Origin: Thalassospira xiamenensis M-5 = DSM 17429
GTDB lineage: Bacteria > Pseudomonadota > Alphaproteobacteria > Rhodospirillales > Thalassospiraceae
Direction of reading: 5' to 3'
Assembly: GCF_000300235.2 (NCBI RefSeq)
Contig: NZ_CP004388.1
Location: 2,275,501 to 2,339,500, forward strand
Length of the DNA stretch: 64,000 nucleotides
Below, piece after piece: positions 55,235 through 63,897 of this stretch (its first letter is position 1; each line of letters starts with the position of its first letter). The notes under the pieces were generated by a model. That model searched no databases and had not been told where the DNA came from. It saw only the letters and a list, made by a program, of their open reading frames with translations. The translations under genes were made by a program, and so were the position numbers.

Positions 55235-56179
55235 TTACGGATAAACAAAATAGCCATCCGGCGCATTGCCAAGCCGCCCGGTCAGGTTTTCAATAAAAAA
55301 CCGTTCCGCCCGGCCAAGCGACATGCGCGGATTGGTCACCAGATAGATATCAATTGCCGGCGGCGCATCATAGGGTGGCAGGCGCCATAACTGCCTGCGT
55401 TCCATCGCGTTTTGCACGACATGGATCGGCAACGGGCCAATGCCAAGTCCAGCATTGATCAGGCGGCGTACTTCTTCAAGATGCGGGCTGGTGGCGATCA
55501 CCTTGCCTTTCATGCCTTCGCGCGCGCGTAATACCGCAACCGGGGCTAGCGCATCGGAAAGCTGATCGGTGGAAAACGATACAAATGCTTCGCTACGCAG
55601 ATCGGCAAGTGTCAGGTTTTCCCGGCCAAACAAATGATGTGTCGGCCCGCAAAAGAACCCGAAATGTTCACGATACAGTTTGCGATATTCCAGCCGGGGA
55701 TGCTGTTCATTCACCAGACAAATGCCAAAACTCGCCTGCTGGGATAAAACCTGGCTTGTAACATGGGCGGATGTCGCGACGTTGATTTCATAGGTGACTT
55801 CGGGATGTTCGCGATTGAATTCAAACAACGCATCGTCAAGCGGCGGAAACACCACATGACTTGCCAGCCACAAATGCAAATGCCCGCTAAGCTGATTGCC
55901 ACTGTCCGACATTACATCGGAAAGTCGGCCAATCGCCCCGCAAATCTCGCGGCATTCATGATAAAGCGCCAATCCCTGTTCGGTGACCTCAAACCGGCCG
56001 CGTTCCCGGTCAATCAGGCGCGCGCCGATCTGATCTTCAAGCCGTTTAAGCGCATTGCTGACACTGGGCTGGCGCAAAAGCAGCCGGTTGGCCGCCCCGG
56101 TGATCGACCGTTCTTCGACAATCACCGTAAAGGTATGCAACAGGTTCCAGTCGAATTGCCGTTTTAAAAGGTCGCTCAT
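55235..56179 (-). CDS. LysR-family transcriptional regulator
   Basis: 314 residues from the ATG at 56179, with GGGGA upstream; four extra codons to 56191 are dropped. The N-terminal HTH reads FDWNLLHTFTVIVEERSITGAANRLLLRQPSVSNALKRLEDQIG, followed by an effector-binding domain. Divergent from the ABC/BKACE operon, 152 bp away, with a palindrome in the gap. Typical layout for a LysR regulator that autoregulates and activates the divergent operon in response to a pathway compound. The effector is unknown. Confidence 0.92.
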   Translation of the reverse strand: MSDLLKRQFDWNLLHTFTVIVEERSITGAANRLLLRQPSVSNALKRLEDQIGARLIDRERGRFEVTEQGLALYHECREICGAIGRLSDVMSDSGNQLSGHLHLWLASHVVFPPLDDALFEFNREHPEVTYEINVATSAHVTSQVLSQQASFGICLVNEQHPRLEYRKLYREHFGFFCGPTHHLFGRENLTLADLRSEAFVSFSTDQLSDALAPVAVLRAREGMKGKVIATSPHLEEVRRLINAGLGIGPLPIHVVQNAMERRQLWRLPPYDAPPAIDIYLVTNPRMSLGRAERFFIENLTGRLGNAPDGYFVYP

Positions 56180-56188
56180 TTCCCCACC

Positions 56189-56205
56189 CATAGCAATTGG
56201 CTATG
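56189..56205. promoter_or_regulatory. LysR-type operator palindrome
   Basis: CATAGC-AATTG-GCTATG, a perfect 6-bp dyad with 5-base spacer, of the T-N11-A type bound by LysR regulators. It begins 10 bp before the regulator's start codon and about 130 bp before the ABC operon. Confidence 0.7.
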
Positions 56206-56331
56206 CAATCCATTCTACTTATCTATTTGCGCTATGTGCAAGTCTGGGGTGAAATGATCAGACATATTCATTCACGGCCAGATAACCGCGCATGGCAGGC
56301 AATTGCCAGAGCACAATAACGGGAGGCAAAA

Positions 56332-57204
56332 ATGGCCGCAGATGTAGCCGGGGCACGCAGAACGCCCTGGGTCCTGCTATCGCCGTCACTGGCGACGATA
56401 TCGCTGTTATTGATCATCCCGATGATATTCATCGTGGTTTATTCGTTCTGGCTGCGCACCGCAACCGGTGCCGATCAGGTCGGATTTTATCTTGATAACT
56501 GGGTCGAAGTCCTTGGCGACAGGTTTTACCGCGATATCCTGTTTCAGACCTTTGCCATTGCCTTTTACACCACGGTGATCTGTGCGCTGGTTGGCTATAT
56601 CCCGGCCTATTTCGTTGCCAACACCCCGATGAAATCGAAGACTTTCCTGCTGTTGATGCTGATGCTGCCCTTCTGGATCAGCTACATCATCCGCACCATG
56701 TCGTGGATCAACATCCTTGGCACGTCGGGCGCGCTCAACACATTGATGATCTCGCTTGGCATCATCGATGAACCGATCCAGATGCTCTATAACCAGACGA
56801 CAGTTGTTCTGGGCCTTGTGCACTATCTGCTGCCCTTCATGATCCTGAATGTCTATGTCAGCCTGGATGGTATTGAAAAAAACCTTACCGAGGCAGCCCA
56901 AAGCCTTGGCTGCACCGGCTGGCAAGCCTTCCGCGAAGTCACCCTGCCGCTGTCCTTCCCCGGTCTCGCCGCCGGATCGCTGTTATGTTTTGTTCTGGCC
57001 GCGGGGACCTATATCACCCCGATCGTTCTGGGCGGGCCACGCGACGCGATGTTTGCCAATCTCGTGTTCGAGGCCATCGTCACACAGCTTAACTGGCCTC
57101 TGGGCTCCGCCCTTTCGCTTGTCCTGCTGGCGCTTCTGGGTGCGCTGGTTGTCATTTACACCCGTTATCTTGGCGTCGATCAGATCGCCAAAAGCTTCAA
57201 ATAG
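56332..57204 (+). CDS. Polyamine-type ABC permease B
   Basis: 290 residues with GGGAGG upstream of the ATG. PotB-type inner-membrane permease: first helix LATISLLLIIPMIFIVVYSFW, then multiple helices and the EAA loop EAAQSLGCTGWQAFREVTLPLSFPG. It forms the channel with the next gene product (9 bp on). First structural gene of an operon with LysR control. The substrate is unknown; the family includes putrescine/spermidine and other amine or betaine importers. Confidence 0.9.
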   Translation: MAADVAGARRTPWVLLSPSLATISLLLIIPMIFIVVYSFWLRTATGADQVGFYLDNWVEVLGDRFYRDILFQTFAIAFYTTVICALVGYIPAYFVANTPMKSKTFLLLMLMLPFWISYIIRTMSWINILGTSGALNTLMISLGIIDEPIQMLYNQTTVVLGLVHYLLPFMILNVYVSLDGIEKNLTEAAQSLGCTGWQAFREVTLPLSFPGLAAGSLLCFVLAAGTYITPIVLGGPRDAMFANLVFEAIVTQLNWPLGSALSLVLLALLGALVVIYTRYLGVDQIAKSFK

Positions 57205-57213
57205 GGGAATGTA

Positions 57214-58023
57214 ATGATGTCCGGCTGGTCCCTGATCCGTATCGCCACAATCCTTGTTTATCTGTTTCTGTTCGCGCCGGTCGCGGTCGTCATCCTGTTG
57301 GCATTCAACGCCAACCAGTTCGGCAGTTTCCCGATCGAGGGCTTTTCAACACGCTGGTTCGAAGCATTGTGGAACAACGATGCCATTATCCGTGCATTCA
57401 AAACATCTCTGTTGCTGGGCGCGCTGACCAGTGCGATTTCAACGACGTTTGGCACGCTCGCGGCCCTTGCCATGGTCAGGTACGATTTTCCGGGGAAGCG
57501 TTCAATATCAACGCTTCTGGTTGCTCCAATCCTGATCCCCGAGGTCGTCCTGGCTGTGGCTCTTTTGCTGTTTCTGCAATTCCTCTCCATGCCCAAAAGC
57601 TTTGGCCTGCTTCTGATGGGGCATGTCGTATTCACCCTGCCCTTCGTGGTTCTGGTCGTTCAGGCGCGCCTTGTATCGATCCGGCGCGACGTCGAAGAAG
57701 CCGCCATGAGCCTTGGCGCAACACCGATCCAGACTTTCTTTGAAATCACCCTGCCGCTGATGATGCCGGCTGTCATGGCCGGGATGCTGTTTTCATTCAC
57801 CATTTCGTTTGACGACATTACCGGCACCCTGTTCTGGAAACCGGGCGGGGTTGAAACCGTCCCAACCCAGATTTTTGCCATGCTGCGCAATTCCATCAGC
57901 CCGGAAATCAATGCACTGGGCGCTGTGATGGTGATCTTCACCATCGCGCTGCCATTGATTGCCACCGCCATTGCACGCATCGCATCAGCACGAAAAATAC
58001 GGGCACAAAAAGCCGCTGCCTAA
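57214..58023 (+). CDS. Polyamine-type ABC permease C
   Basis: 269 residues (a second ATG follows at once). PotC-type permease: helix ILVYLFLFAPVAVVILLAF, NANQFGSFPIEGFSTRWFE (typical PotC-like), and the EAA loop EAAMSLGATPIQTFFEITLPLMMPA. Partner of the upstream permease. A 109-bp A-rich gap precedes the binding-protein gene. Confidence 0.9.
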   Translation: MMSGWSLIRIATILVYLFLFAPVAVVILLAFNANQFGSFPIEGFSTRWFEALWNNDAIIRAFKTSLLLGALTSAISTTFGTLAALAMVRYDFPGKRSISTLLVAPILIPEVVLAVALLLFLQFLSMPKSFGLLLMGHVVFTLPFVVLVVQARLVSIRRDVEEAAMSLGATPIQTFFEITLPLMMPAVMAGMLFSFTISFDDITGTLFWKPGGVETVPTQIFAMLRNSISPEINALGAVMVIFTIALPLIATAIARIASARKIRAQKAAA

Positions 58024-58132
58024 CAAACAACAGATACCGCGGGAAACCGCCAAAACCAACAACAAGACCATAAAAAAGAAGACCATAAGACCGACAAGAA
58101 AACGGATAAAAACCTTTATCAGGAGGCCTTAA

Positions 58133-59287
58133 ATGGACGAGACGAAACGCTATGAACGCCTGCTAACCCGCCTCAAAGACGGTGATATCAACCGTCGCAC
58201 TTTCCTGACCGTTCTGGGGGCTGCGGGTGTCACCGCCGGGATCACCGGTGGCCCGATGGGCATGCTGACCCGCAACGCCATTGCCGCAACACCAGAACAG
58301 GTCCGCTTTGACGGCTGGGGCGGTGTGGTATCCGAGGCATTTGAAAAATACGCATTTGCCCCCTATACCGAAAAAACCGGGATCAAGGTCGTATCGGGCA
58401 CCTTTGGCGGTGCGGACGAATATATCGCCCGCGTCAAGGCGGGCCAACCGGGCGAGTTTAACCTTGCCCACCTGTCGGGTGTGTTTGACTATGCCCGATA
58501 TCATGGTCTGGAACTGACGTCCGAGCTGAACGAAGCCAATATTCCGAACCTCAAAAACGTCATTCCCGGCCTGATCGAACCGCTGCGCAAAATCACCGGC
58601 GGTACCATTTCGGCGGTTCCCTATGATTACGGCACCACCGGCATTGCCTATAACCGCAAATATATCAGCGACGATGAAGCCAAGGCCAAAGGTGCCAAGC
58701 TGATGGTCGATGAAGCTTACAAAGGCAAGATCGGCGGTTGGGGCGAATGGAAAACCCGCGTCTGGTACGGTGCCCTGCAATCCGATCAGGACCCGAATGC
58801 AATCAAGGATATCGACGCCGTCTGGGACATGATCCGTGCCCATCGCGATCTGGCCCTGAAATACTGGAGCTCAGGGGCCGAACTGATGAGCCTTCTGGCC
58901 GAAGAAGAAATCTATGTCACCGAAGGCTGGTCCGGGCGCATCAAGGCATTACAGGATCAGGGCCACGATATCGGCTATCACGACCCGAAAGGCGGTCTTG
59001 GCTGGCAGGAATGCCTGTTCGTTCTGCGCGGAAGCCCGATGGCAGCCTGTGAAGAACTTCTGAACTTCATGCTCGAACCCGAAGTCGCGATTGCGGTTGC
59101 CGAAGGCCAAAGCTATCCGCCTGCTCTTGATCCGCAGAAAGTCGAACTCGGCAAAGTCATCCCGACCCTGCCCGCGTTTGATCCATCCGGCACGCTCAAG
59201 GAACTCAGCTTCTTTGATCCGGCCTACTGGAACGAAAACGAAGCCGACTGGTCGAAAACCTTCTCGCGGGTTCAGCGCGGCTACTAA
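58133..59287 (+). CDS. Polyamine-type ABC binding protein with Tat signal
   Basis: 384 residues with AGGAGG before the ATG. The N-terminus holds a twin-arginine motif (NRRTFLTVLGAAG, residues near 20-32), so it may be exported folded by Tat. The mature protein is of the PotD/PotF type (RFDGWGGVVSEAFEKYAFAPYTEKTGIKVV..., then VPYDYGTTGIAYNRKY and LLAEEEIYVTEGWSGR). Members bind spermidine, putrescine or related amines. Ligand residues cannot be assigned by eye. Tat routing of an ABC binding protein is a minority pattern. Confidence 0.88.
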   Translation: MDETKRYERLLTRLKDGDINRRTFLTVLGAAGVTAGITGGPMGMLTRNAIAATPEQVRFDGWGGVVSEAFEKYAFAPYTEKTGIKVVSGTFGGADEYIARVKAGQPGEFNLAHLSGVFDYARYHGLELTSELNEANIPNLKNVIPGLIEPLRKITGGTISAVPYDYGTTGIAYNRKYISDDEAKAKGAKLMVDEAYKGKIGGWGEWKTRVWYGALQSDQDPNAIKDIDAVWDMIRAHRDLALKYWSSGAELMSLLAEEEIYVTEGWSGRIKALQDQGHDIGYHDPKGGLGWQECLFVLRGSPMAACEELLNFMLEPEVAIAVAEGQSYPPALDPQKVELGKVIPTLPAFDPSGTLKELSFFDPAYWNENEADWSKTFSRVQRGY

Positions 59288-59310
59288 GCCGGACTGATCG
59301 CATAAACCGG

Positions 59311-59346
59311 AACCCCGGTCGTTGTTTTTAAATAATGGCCGGGGCA
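59311..59346 (+). promoter_or_regulatory. Possible hairpin between binding protein and ATPase genes
   Basis: CCCCGG and CCGGGG with a ~20-base loop in the 90-bp gap between the binding-protein and ATPase genes; a weaker version of the intercistronic hairpins in the gts and cho operons. Confidence 0.4.
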
Positions 59347-59377
59347 CCACCGCCTTTTTCTGACAGGGTTATTTGTG

Positions 59378-60475
59378 ATGGCTGACATCGAAAATGCGGT
59401 CGAACTGCAAAATGTCGTCAAACGTTACGGCGAATTTACCGCCGTGCAACGCATGGATCTGACCGTGCCTGACAACAGCTTCGTGACCTTTCTGGGTCCA
59501 TCGGGCTGCGGCAAGACCACGACACTTCGCATGATTGCCGGGCTGACCGACATTACCGAAGGCAATTTGCTGATCCGTGGCAAACGGGTCAATGCCCTGC
59601 CGATCCACAAACGCAATCTGGGACTGGTTTTTCAGAACTACGCCCTGTTCCCGCACAAATCGATTTACGACAATATCGCCTTTGGCCTGAAATACCGCAA
59701 GGTGTCCAAATCTGACATCCGGGAAAAGGTCAATCGTGCCCTCGATCTGGTGCAACTGCCCCATGTTGCGGATCGCTTTCCAAACCAGCTTTCCGGCGGG
59801 CAGCAGCAGCGCATTGCCCTTGCGCGCGCCATCGTGATCGAACCCGATGTACTGTTACTTGATGAACCGCTATCTGCCCTTGACGCCAATCTGCGTGAAG
59901 AAATGCGGGTCGAACTGAAACGTATTCAGCGCGAGCTGGGCATTGCCACCGTTTTCGTCACCCACGATCAATCCGAAGCCCTTGCCATGTCCGACAAACT
60001 GGTGGTGATGAATAACGGTGTCGTCGAACAGGAAGGCGCGCCTGAAGACGTCTATAACAATCCCGCATCGGCCTTTGTTGCCGATTTCCTTGGTCATTCC
60101 AATATCATTCCTGCTGCCCTTGGTGCACCGGATGCGGCCTTTACCAAGGTTGCCCTGCAAAGCGGCGAAACATTGCTGACCACATCCGAACAAACCGCCA
60201 AAACCAATGGTTCAAAAGACGTCCGCGCCGTTATCCGCGCTGAAAAAATCGGCCTGTCGGATCAGAACGGTGCGACGGACGGTGTGATCGCCATCCCCGG
60301 CAGGATCAAAACAGTCGACTATCTGGGGCAGCAGGCCCGCTATTTCGTCACGGCCAATGGTCGTGACTGGCAGGTGATCAACCCGATTGATGCCCGCCCC
60401 CATCACGAAGGTGCCGATGTGTTCATGCACATTGCCGCCCGAAATTGTGTGTTGTTGCCCGGTCATCACGACTGA
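59378..60475 (+). CDS. Polyamine-type ABC ATPase
   Basis: 365 residues from the ATG at 59378, with a GTG one codon upstream as an alternative. PotA-type: Walker A GPSGCGKTTTLRMIAG, Q loop LVFQNYALFPHKS, signature LSGGQQQRIALARAI, Walker B VLLLDEPLSALDA, switch His in VFVTHDQSEA. A C-terminal TOBE-like domain follows (VRAVIRAEKIGLS). Completes the importer encoded upstream. It ends 23 bp before the aminotransferase gene. Confidence 0.92.
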   Translation: MADIENAVELQNVVKRYGEFTAVQRMDLTVPDNSFVTFLGPSGCGKTTTLRMIAGLTDITEGNLLIRGKRVNALPIHKRNLGLVFQNYALFPHKSIYDNIAFGLKYRKVSKSDIREKVNRALDLVQLPHVADRFPNQLSGGQQQRIALARAIVIEPDVLLLDEPLSALDANLREEMRVELKRIQRELGIATVFVTHDQSEALAMSDKLVVMNNGVVEQEGAPEDVYNNPASAFVADFLGHSNIIPAALGAPDAAFTKVALQSGETLLTTSEQTAKTNGSKDVRAVIRAEKIGLSDQNGATDGVIAIPGRIKTVDYLGQQARYFVTANGRDWQVINPIDARPHHEGADVFMHIAARNCVLLPGHHD

Positions 60476-60498
60476 CCGGATCTGGAGTGCCACCCGAA

Positions 60499-61872
60499 GT
60501 GACGCATGATAACCCCAAAACCGGCCATAACCGGGAATCCCGCCTGTTTTATCAAAGCCGTTCGCGCCGGCCGCTGATCGACCGCGCCAAGGGCGTCTAT
60601 ATGTGGGATGTCGATGGCAAACGCTATATCGACGCTTCCAGCGGTGCGATGGTCAGCAATATCGGCCATAGCGACCCACGCGTGATTGCCGCAATGAATG
60701 CGCAGCTTGAAAAGGCCAGTTTCGCCTATCGCCTGCATTTTGAAAATGATGCGGCCGAAAATCTGGCATTCCGCCTTGCCGAACGCGCACCGGGCGATCT
60801 TGAACGGGTATTTTTTGTCTCCGGCGGGTCCGAAGCTGTCGAAAGCTGCATCAAGCTTGCCCGTCAATATGCCCTGGCAAAGGGGCAAGCCCAACGAACC
60901 AAGATCATTTCGCGTTTCCCCAGCTATCACGGCTCAACCCTTGGTGCGCTTGCCATCACCGGCTATACGCCGATGCATGCGCCCTTCGCCCCGATGATGG
61001 TGGACCAACCCAAAATCCCCGCCCCGACCTGCTATCTGGATCGCGATGATCTGAGTAATCATGAACGCGGCCTGAAATACGCCAACATGCTAGAATCCGA
61101 AATACTCAAACAGGGCCCTGAAACCGTTCTTGGTTTCATCATGGAACCGGTTGGCGGGGCTGCGACCGGCGCACTGGTTGCGCCTGACAGCTACTATGCC
61201 CGTATCCGCGAAATCTGTGATCAATACGGCATTCTTCTGATCTATGACGAGGTCATGACAGGTGCCGGGCGCACTGGCAAATATTTTGCCGCCGAACATT
61301 GGGGCATCACACCCGATATTCTGGCCGTGTCAAAGGGGCTGGCGGCGGGGTATGCCCCGCTGGGGGCGATGATTGCACCTGATCGCATTGTCGGACCGGT
61401 TCTTGATCATGGCGGGTTTATTCACGGTTATACCTATGCCGGAAATCCGATGGCCTGTGCGGCGGGCAACGCGGTTCTTGATGTGATTGATGAAGACAAC
61501 CTTCTGGAAAATGCGACCCAAAGCGGGGCGGCATTGAAGGCCGAACTTGTCAAACTTGCCGATGAATTTCCGATCATCGGCGATGTGCGTGGCCTTGGAT
61601 TGCTGCTTGCGGTCGAACTGGTCAAAGGCCGCGAAACCATGGAACCGATTGATCCCAAACACCTTGCGGCTGCCCGCCTTGTGGACATTGCCTATGACAA
61701 GGGCCTGATCATTTACTGGCGTCGCACCCGCGGCGGTTATCGCGGTGATCATGTGATGGTCTGCCCGCCCATGACGATCACACCCGATCAGTTTGACGAC
61801 ATCCTCATTCCGTTGCGCGCCGCCCTTGGCGACCTTCAGGACGAACTCACCCGTGCCGGAGCCTTCGCATGA
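60499..61872 (+). CDS. Class III PLP aminotransferase of the BKACE operon
   Basis: 457 residues from a GTG at 60499 (GGAG about 11 bases upstream; a GTG at 60487 is in frame too). Class III fold: FVSGGSEAVESCIKLARQYAL, PSYHGSTLGALAITGYTPMH, LLIYDEVMTGAGRTGKYF and the PLP lysine in AVSKGLAAGYAPLGAM. Family members transaminate omega-amino or beta-amino groups. Directly followed by a BKACE, it may create the beta-keto acid that BKACE cleaves. TGA overlaps the next ATG (ATGA). Confidence 0.9.
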   Translation: MTHDNPKTGHNRESRLFYQSRSRRPLIDRAKGVYMWDVDGKRYIDASSGAMVSNIGHSDPRVIAAMNAQLEKASFAYRLHFENDAAENLAFRLAERAPGDLERVFFVSGGSEAVESCIKLARQYALAKGQAQRTKIISRFPSYHGSTLGALAITGYTPMHAPFAPMMVDQPKIPAPTCYLDRDDLSNHERGLKYANMLESEILKQGPETVLGFIMEPVGGAATGALVAPDSYYARIREICDQYGILLIYDEVMTGAGRTGKYFAAEHWGITPDILAVSKGLAAGYAPLGAMIAPDRIVGPVLDHGGFIHGYTYAGNPMACAAGNAVLDVIDEDNLLENATQSGAALKAELVKLADEFPIIGDVRGLGLLLAVELVKGRETMEPIDPKHLAAARLVDIAYDKGLIIYWRRTRGGYRGDHVMVCPPMTITPDQFDDILIPLRAALGDLQDELTRAGAFA

Positions 61873-62798
61873 GCCGGAAAGTCATCATCACCTGCGCAAT
61901 CACCGGATCGGTTCACACCCCGTCCATGAGCCCGCACCTGCCAATCACCCCCGACCAGATTGCCGATCAGGCAATTGCGGCGGCAAATGCCGGGGCTGCC
62001 ATCCTGCATCTGCATGCACGCGATCCCGAAACCGGCTTTCCAAGCCCGGAACCGGCTGTTTTCAACCAATTCCTGCCGCGCATCAAATCGGCCACCGATG
62101 CGGTGATCAATATTTCGACCGGCGGCGGCATGACCATGACGGTAAAGGACCGCATTCGTGCGGCAAAGCAGGCCGCGCCCGAAATGGCGTCATTGAATAT
62201 GGGGACGATGAATTTCGGCCTGTTCCCGGCGCTTGCCGGGCGCAGCGACTGGAAACACGACTGGGAACCGAAATTTCTCGAAGATAGTCGTGATTTTGTT
62301 TTCAAAAACACGTTTTCCGATATCGAGACCATTCTGGCAGATCTCGGCGATGCCAATGGCACAAGGTTTGAATTTGAATGTTATGACGTCGGGCATCTCT
62401 ATACGCTGGCCCATTTTGTTGATCGCGGCCTGATCAAAGGGCCGATTTTCATTCAGTTCGTTCTGGGCGTTCTGGGCGGTATCGGGGCCGATCCCGACAA
62501 TCTTGCCCATTTGAAACGCACCGCCGACAAACTTTTTGGCGATCAGTACCAGTTTTCGGTTCTGGGTGCCGGGCGACATCAGATGCCGCTTGCCACCATG
62601 TCGGCCACCATGGGCGGTCATGTCCGGGTCGGTCTTGAAGATAATCTGTATTTGCGCAAGGGCGAACTCGCCCCGGACAACGCATCGCAAGTTCGCAAAA
62701 TCCGCAACGTTCTGGACGGGTTATCGCTTGAAATCGCAACACCGGACGAAGCCCGCGCCATGCTGGGTCTGAAAGGTGCCAATCAGGTCGCCTTTTAG
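61869..62798 (+). CDS. Beta-keto acid cleavage enzyme (BKACE, DUF849)
   Basis: 309 residues of the DUF849/Kce family. Opening RKVIITCAITGSVHTPSMSPHLPIT, then the metal-binding HLHARD (His47, His49), NISTGGG, and MPLATMSATMGGHVRVGLEDNLYL. Characterised BKACEs use Zn and acetyl-CoA to convert a beta-keto acid to acetoacetate and the shortened CoA ester; the lysine-fermentation enzyme Kce is the prototype. Specificity varies widely across the family. It is translationally coupled to the aminotransferase (ATGA). Confidence 0.93.
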   Translation: MSRKVIITCAITGSVHTPSMSPHLPITPDQIADQAIAAANAGAAILHLHARDPETGFPSPEPAVFNQFLPRIKSATDAVINISTGGGMTMTVKDRIRAAKQAAPEMASLNMGTMNFGLFPALAGRSDWKHDWEPKFLEDSRDFVFKNTFSDIETILADLGDANGTRFEFECYDVGHLYTLAHFVDRGLIKGPIFIQFVLGVLGGIGADPDNLAHLKRTADKLFGDQYQFSVLGAGRHQMPLATMSATMGGHVRVGLEDNLYLRKGELAPDNASQVRKIRNVLDGLSLEIATPDEARAMLGLKGANQVAF

Positions 62799-62853
62799 GA
62801 AACAACAAACTGCCACCAACACCACGACGCAAAGCCAACGAAAGGCGGCGCCC

Positions 62854-63897
62854 ATGATGCATGCCTATTTCTCAGCCGATCAGCTTCGCCATCACGGCCA
62901 GACATTCATGGTCGCAGGCGAAGCACGGCCAATCCCCGAAGTCCCCGAACGGGCGGAAATCCTGACCACTGCCATAAAACGGCTTGGCCTTGATTTGCGC
63001 ACCCCCGATGATTTCGGCATGGGTCCGATTGCCACCATTCATGCGCCCGAATATCTGAAATTCCTGCAAACCATCCATGCCGAATGGAAGGCTGTTGGTG
63101 GGTCTGATCTGGTGGTGCCCGGTATTCATCCGTTTGACCGGCTTGGCCCCTATCCCAGGTCACCGGCGGGCAAGGCCGGTTTTCATATGGGCGATACATC
63201 CTGCCCGATATCGGCAACCACCTGGCAATCGGCCTATGCCAGTGCGCAAACCGCCATTGCCGCCACGCGCCAGGTCCGCGATGGCAATGCCAGATCGGCC
63301 TATGCCCTGTGCCGTCCCCCCGGCCACCATGCCAGCCGCGATATCGCCGGTGGTTTCTGTTACCTGAACAACAGCGCGGTTGCGGCACAGGAACTCCGTG
63401 TCAAATACGACCGCGTTGCGATCCTTGATGTCGATCTGCATCATGGCAACGGCACACAGCATATTTTCTATGCCCGTGATGATGTCATGACGCTGTCGAT
63501 CCATGCCGACCCGCGTGATTTCTATCCGTTTTTCTGGGGCCATGCCGAAGAACGCGGACAGGGTGCAGGGCTTGGTTTCAACCACAATTATCCCCTGCCC
63601 CTTGGCAGCGGCGATGACGCATTTCTGGCCGCCCTTGATCGTGCGCTTGTCATGATCGATCATTTCAGCGCCGATGCAGTTGTCATTGCACTGGGTCTGG
63701 ATGCATCATCGGATGATCCGTTTGGCGGACTTGCCGTGACACCCGGCGGATTTGCCAAAATCGGTGAAAAAATTGGCAGCCTCAAACTGCCAACCGTGCT
63801 AGTGCAGGAAGGTGGTTATGTCAGTAACACACTGGCTGAAAACCTTTTTCAGTTTATCAGCGCCTTTGACGCCACCACCGCGGGGAGCCCCAAATGA
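62854..63897 (+). CDS. Histone-deacetylase-like (acetylpolyamine) amidohydrolase
   Basis: 347 residues from the first of two tandem ATGs at 62854 with AAGGCGG upstream; the frame from 62776 overlaps the BKACE. HDAC-superfamily landmarks: RPPGHHASRD (active-site His pair), VAILDVDLHHGNGTQHIFY (zinc ligands), SIHADPRDFYPFFWG and LVQEGGYV. Bacterial relatives (acetylpolyamine amidohydrolase) remove acetyl groups from N-acetylated polyamines. Together with a polyamine-type importer this suggests uptake of an acylated amine. It overlaps the next gene (ATGA). Confidence 0.9.
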   Translation: MMHAYFSADQLRHHGQTFMVAGEARPIPEVPERAEILTTAIKRLGLDLRTPDDFGMGPIATIHAPEYLKFLQTIHAEWKAVGGSDLVVPGIHPFDRLGPYPRSPAGKAGFHMGDTSCPISATTWQSAYASAQTAIAATRQVRDGNARSAYALCRPPGHHASRDIAGGFCYLNNSAVAAQELRVKYDRVAILDVDLHHGNGTQHIFYARDDVMTLSIHADPRDFYPFFWGHAEERGQGAGLGFNHNYPLPLGSGDDAFLAALDRALVMIDHFSADAVVIALGLDASSDDPFGGLAVTPGGFAKIGEKIGSLKLPTVLVQEGGYVSNTLAENLFQFISAFDATTAGSPK

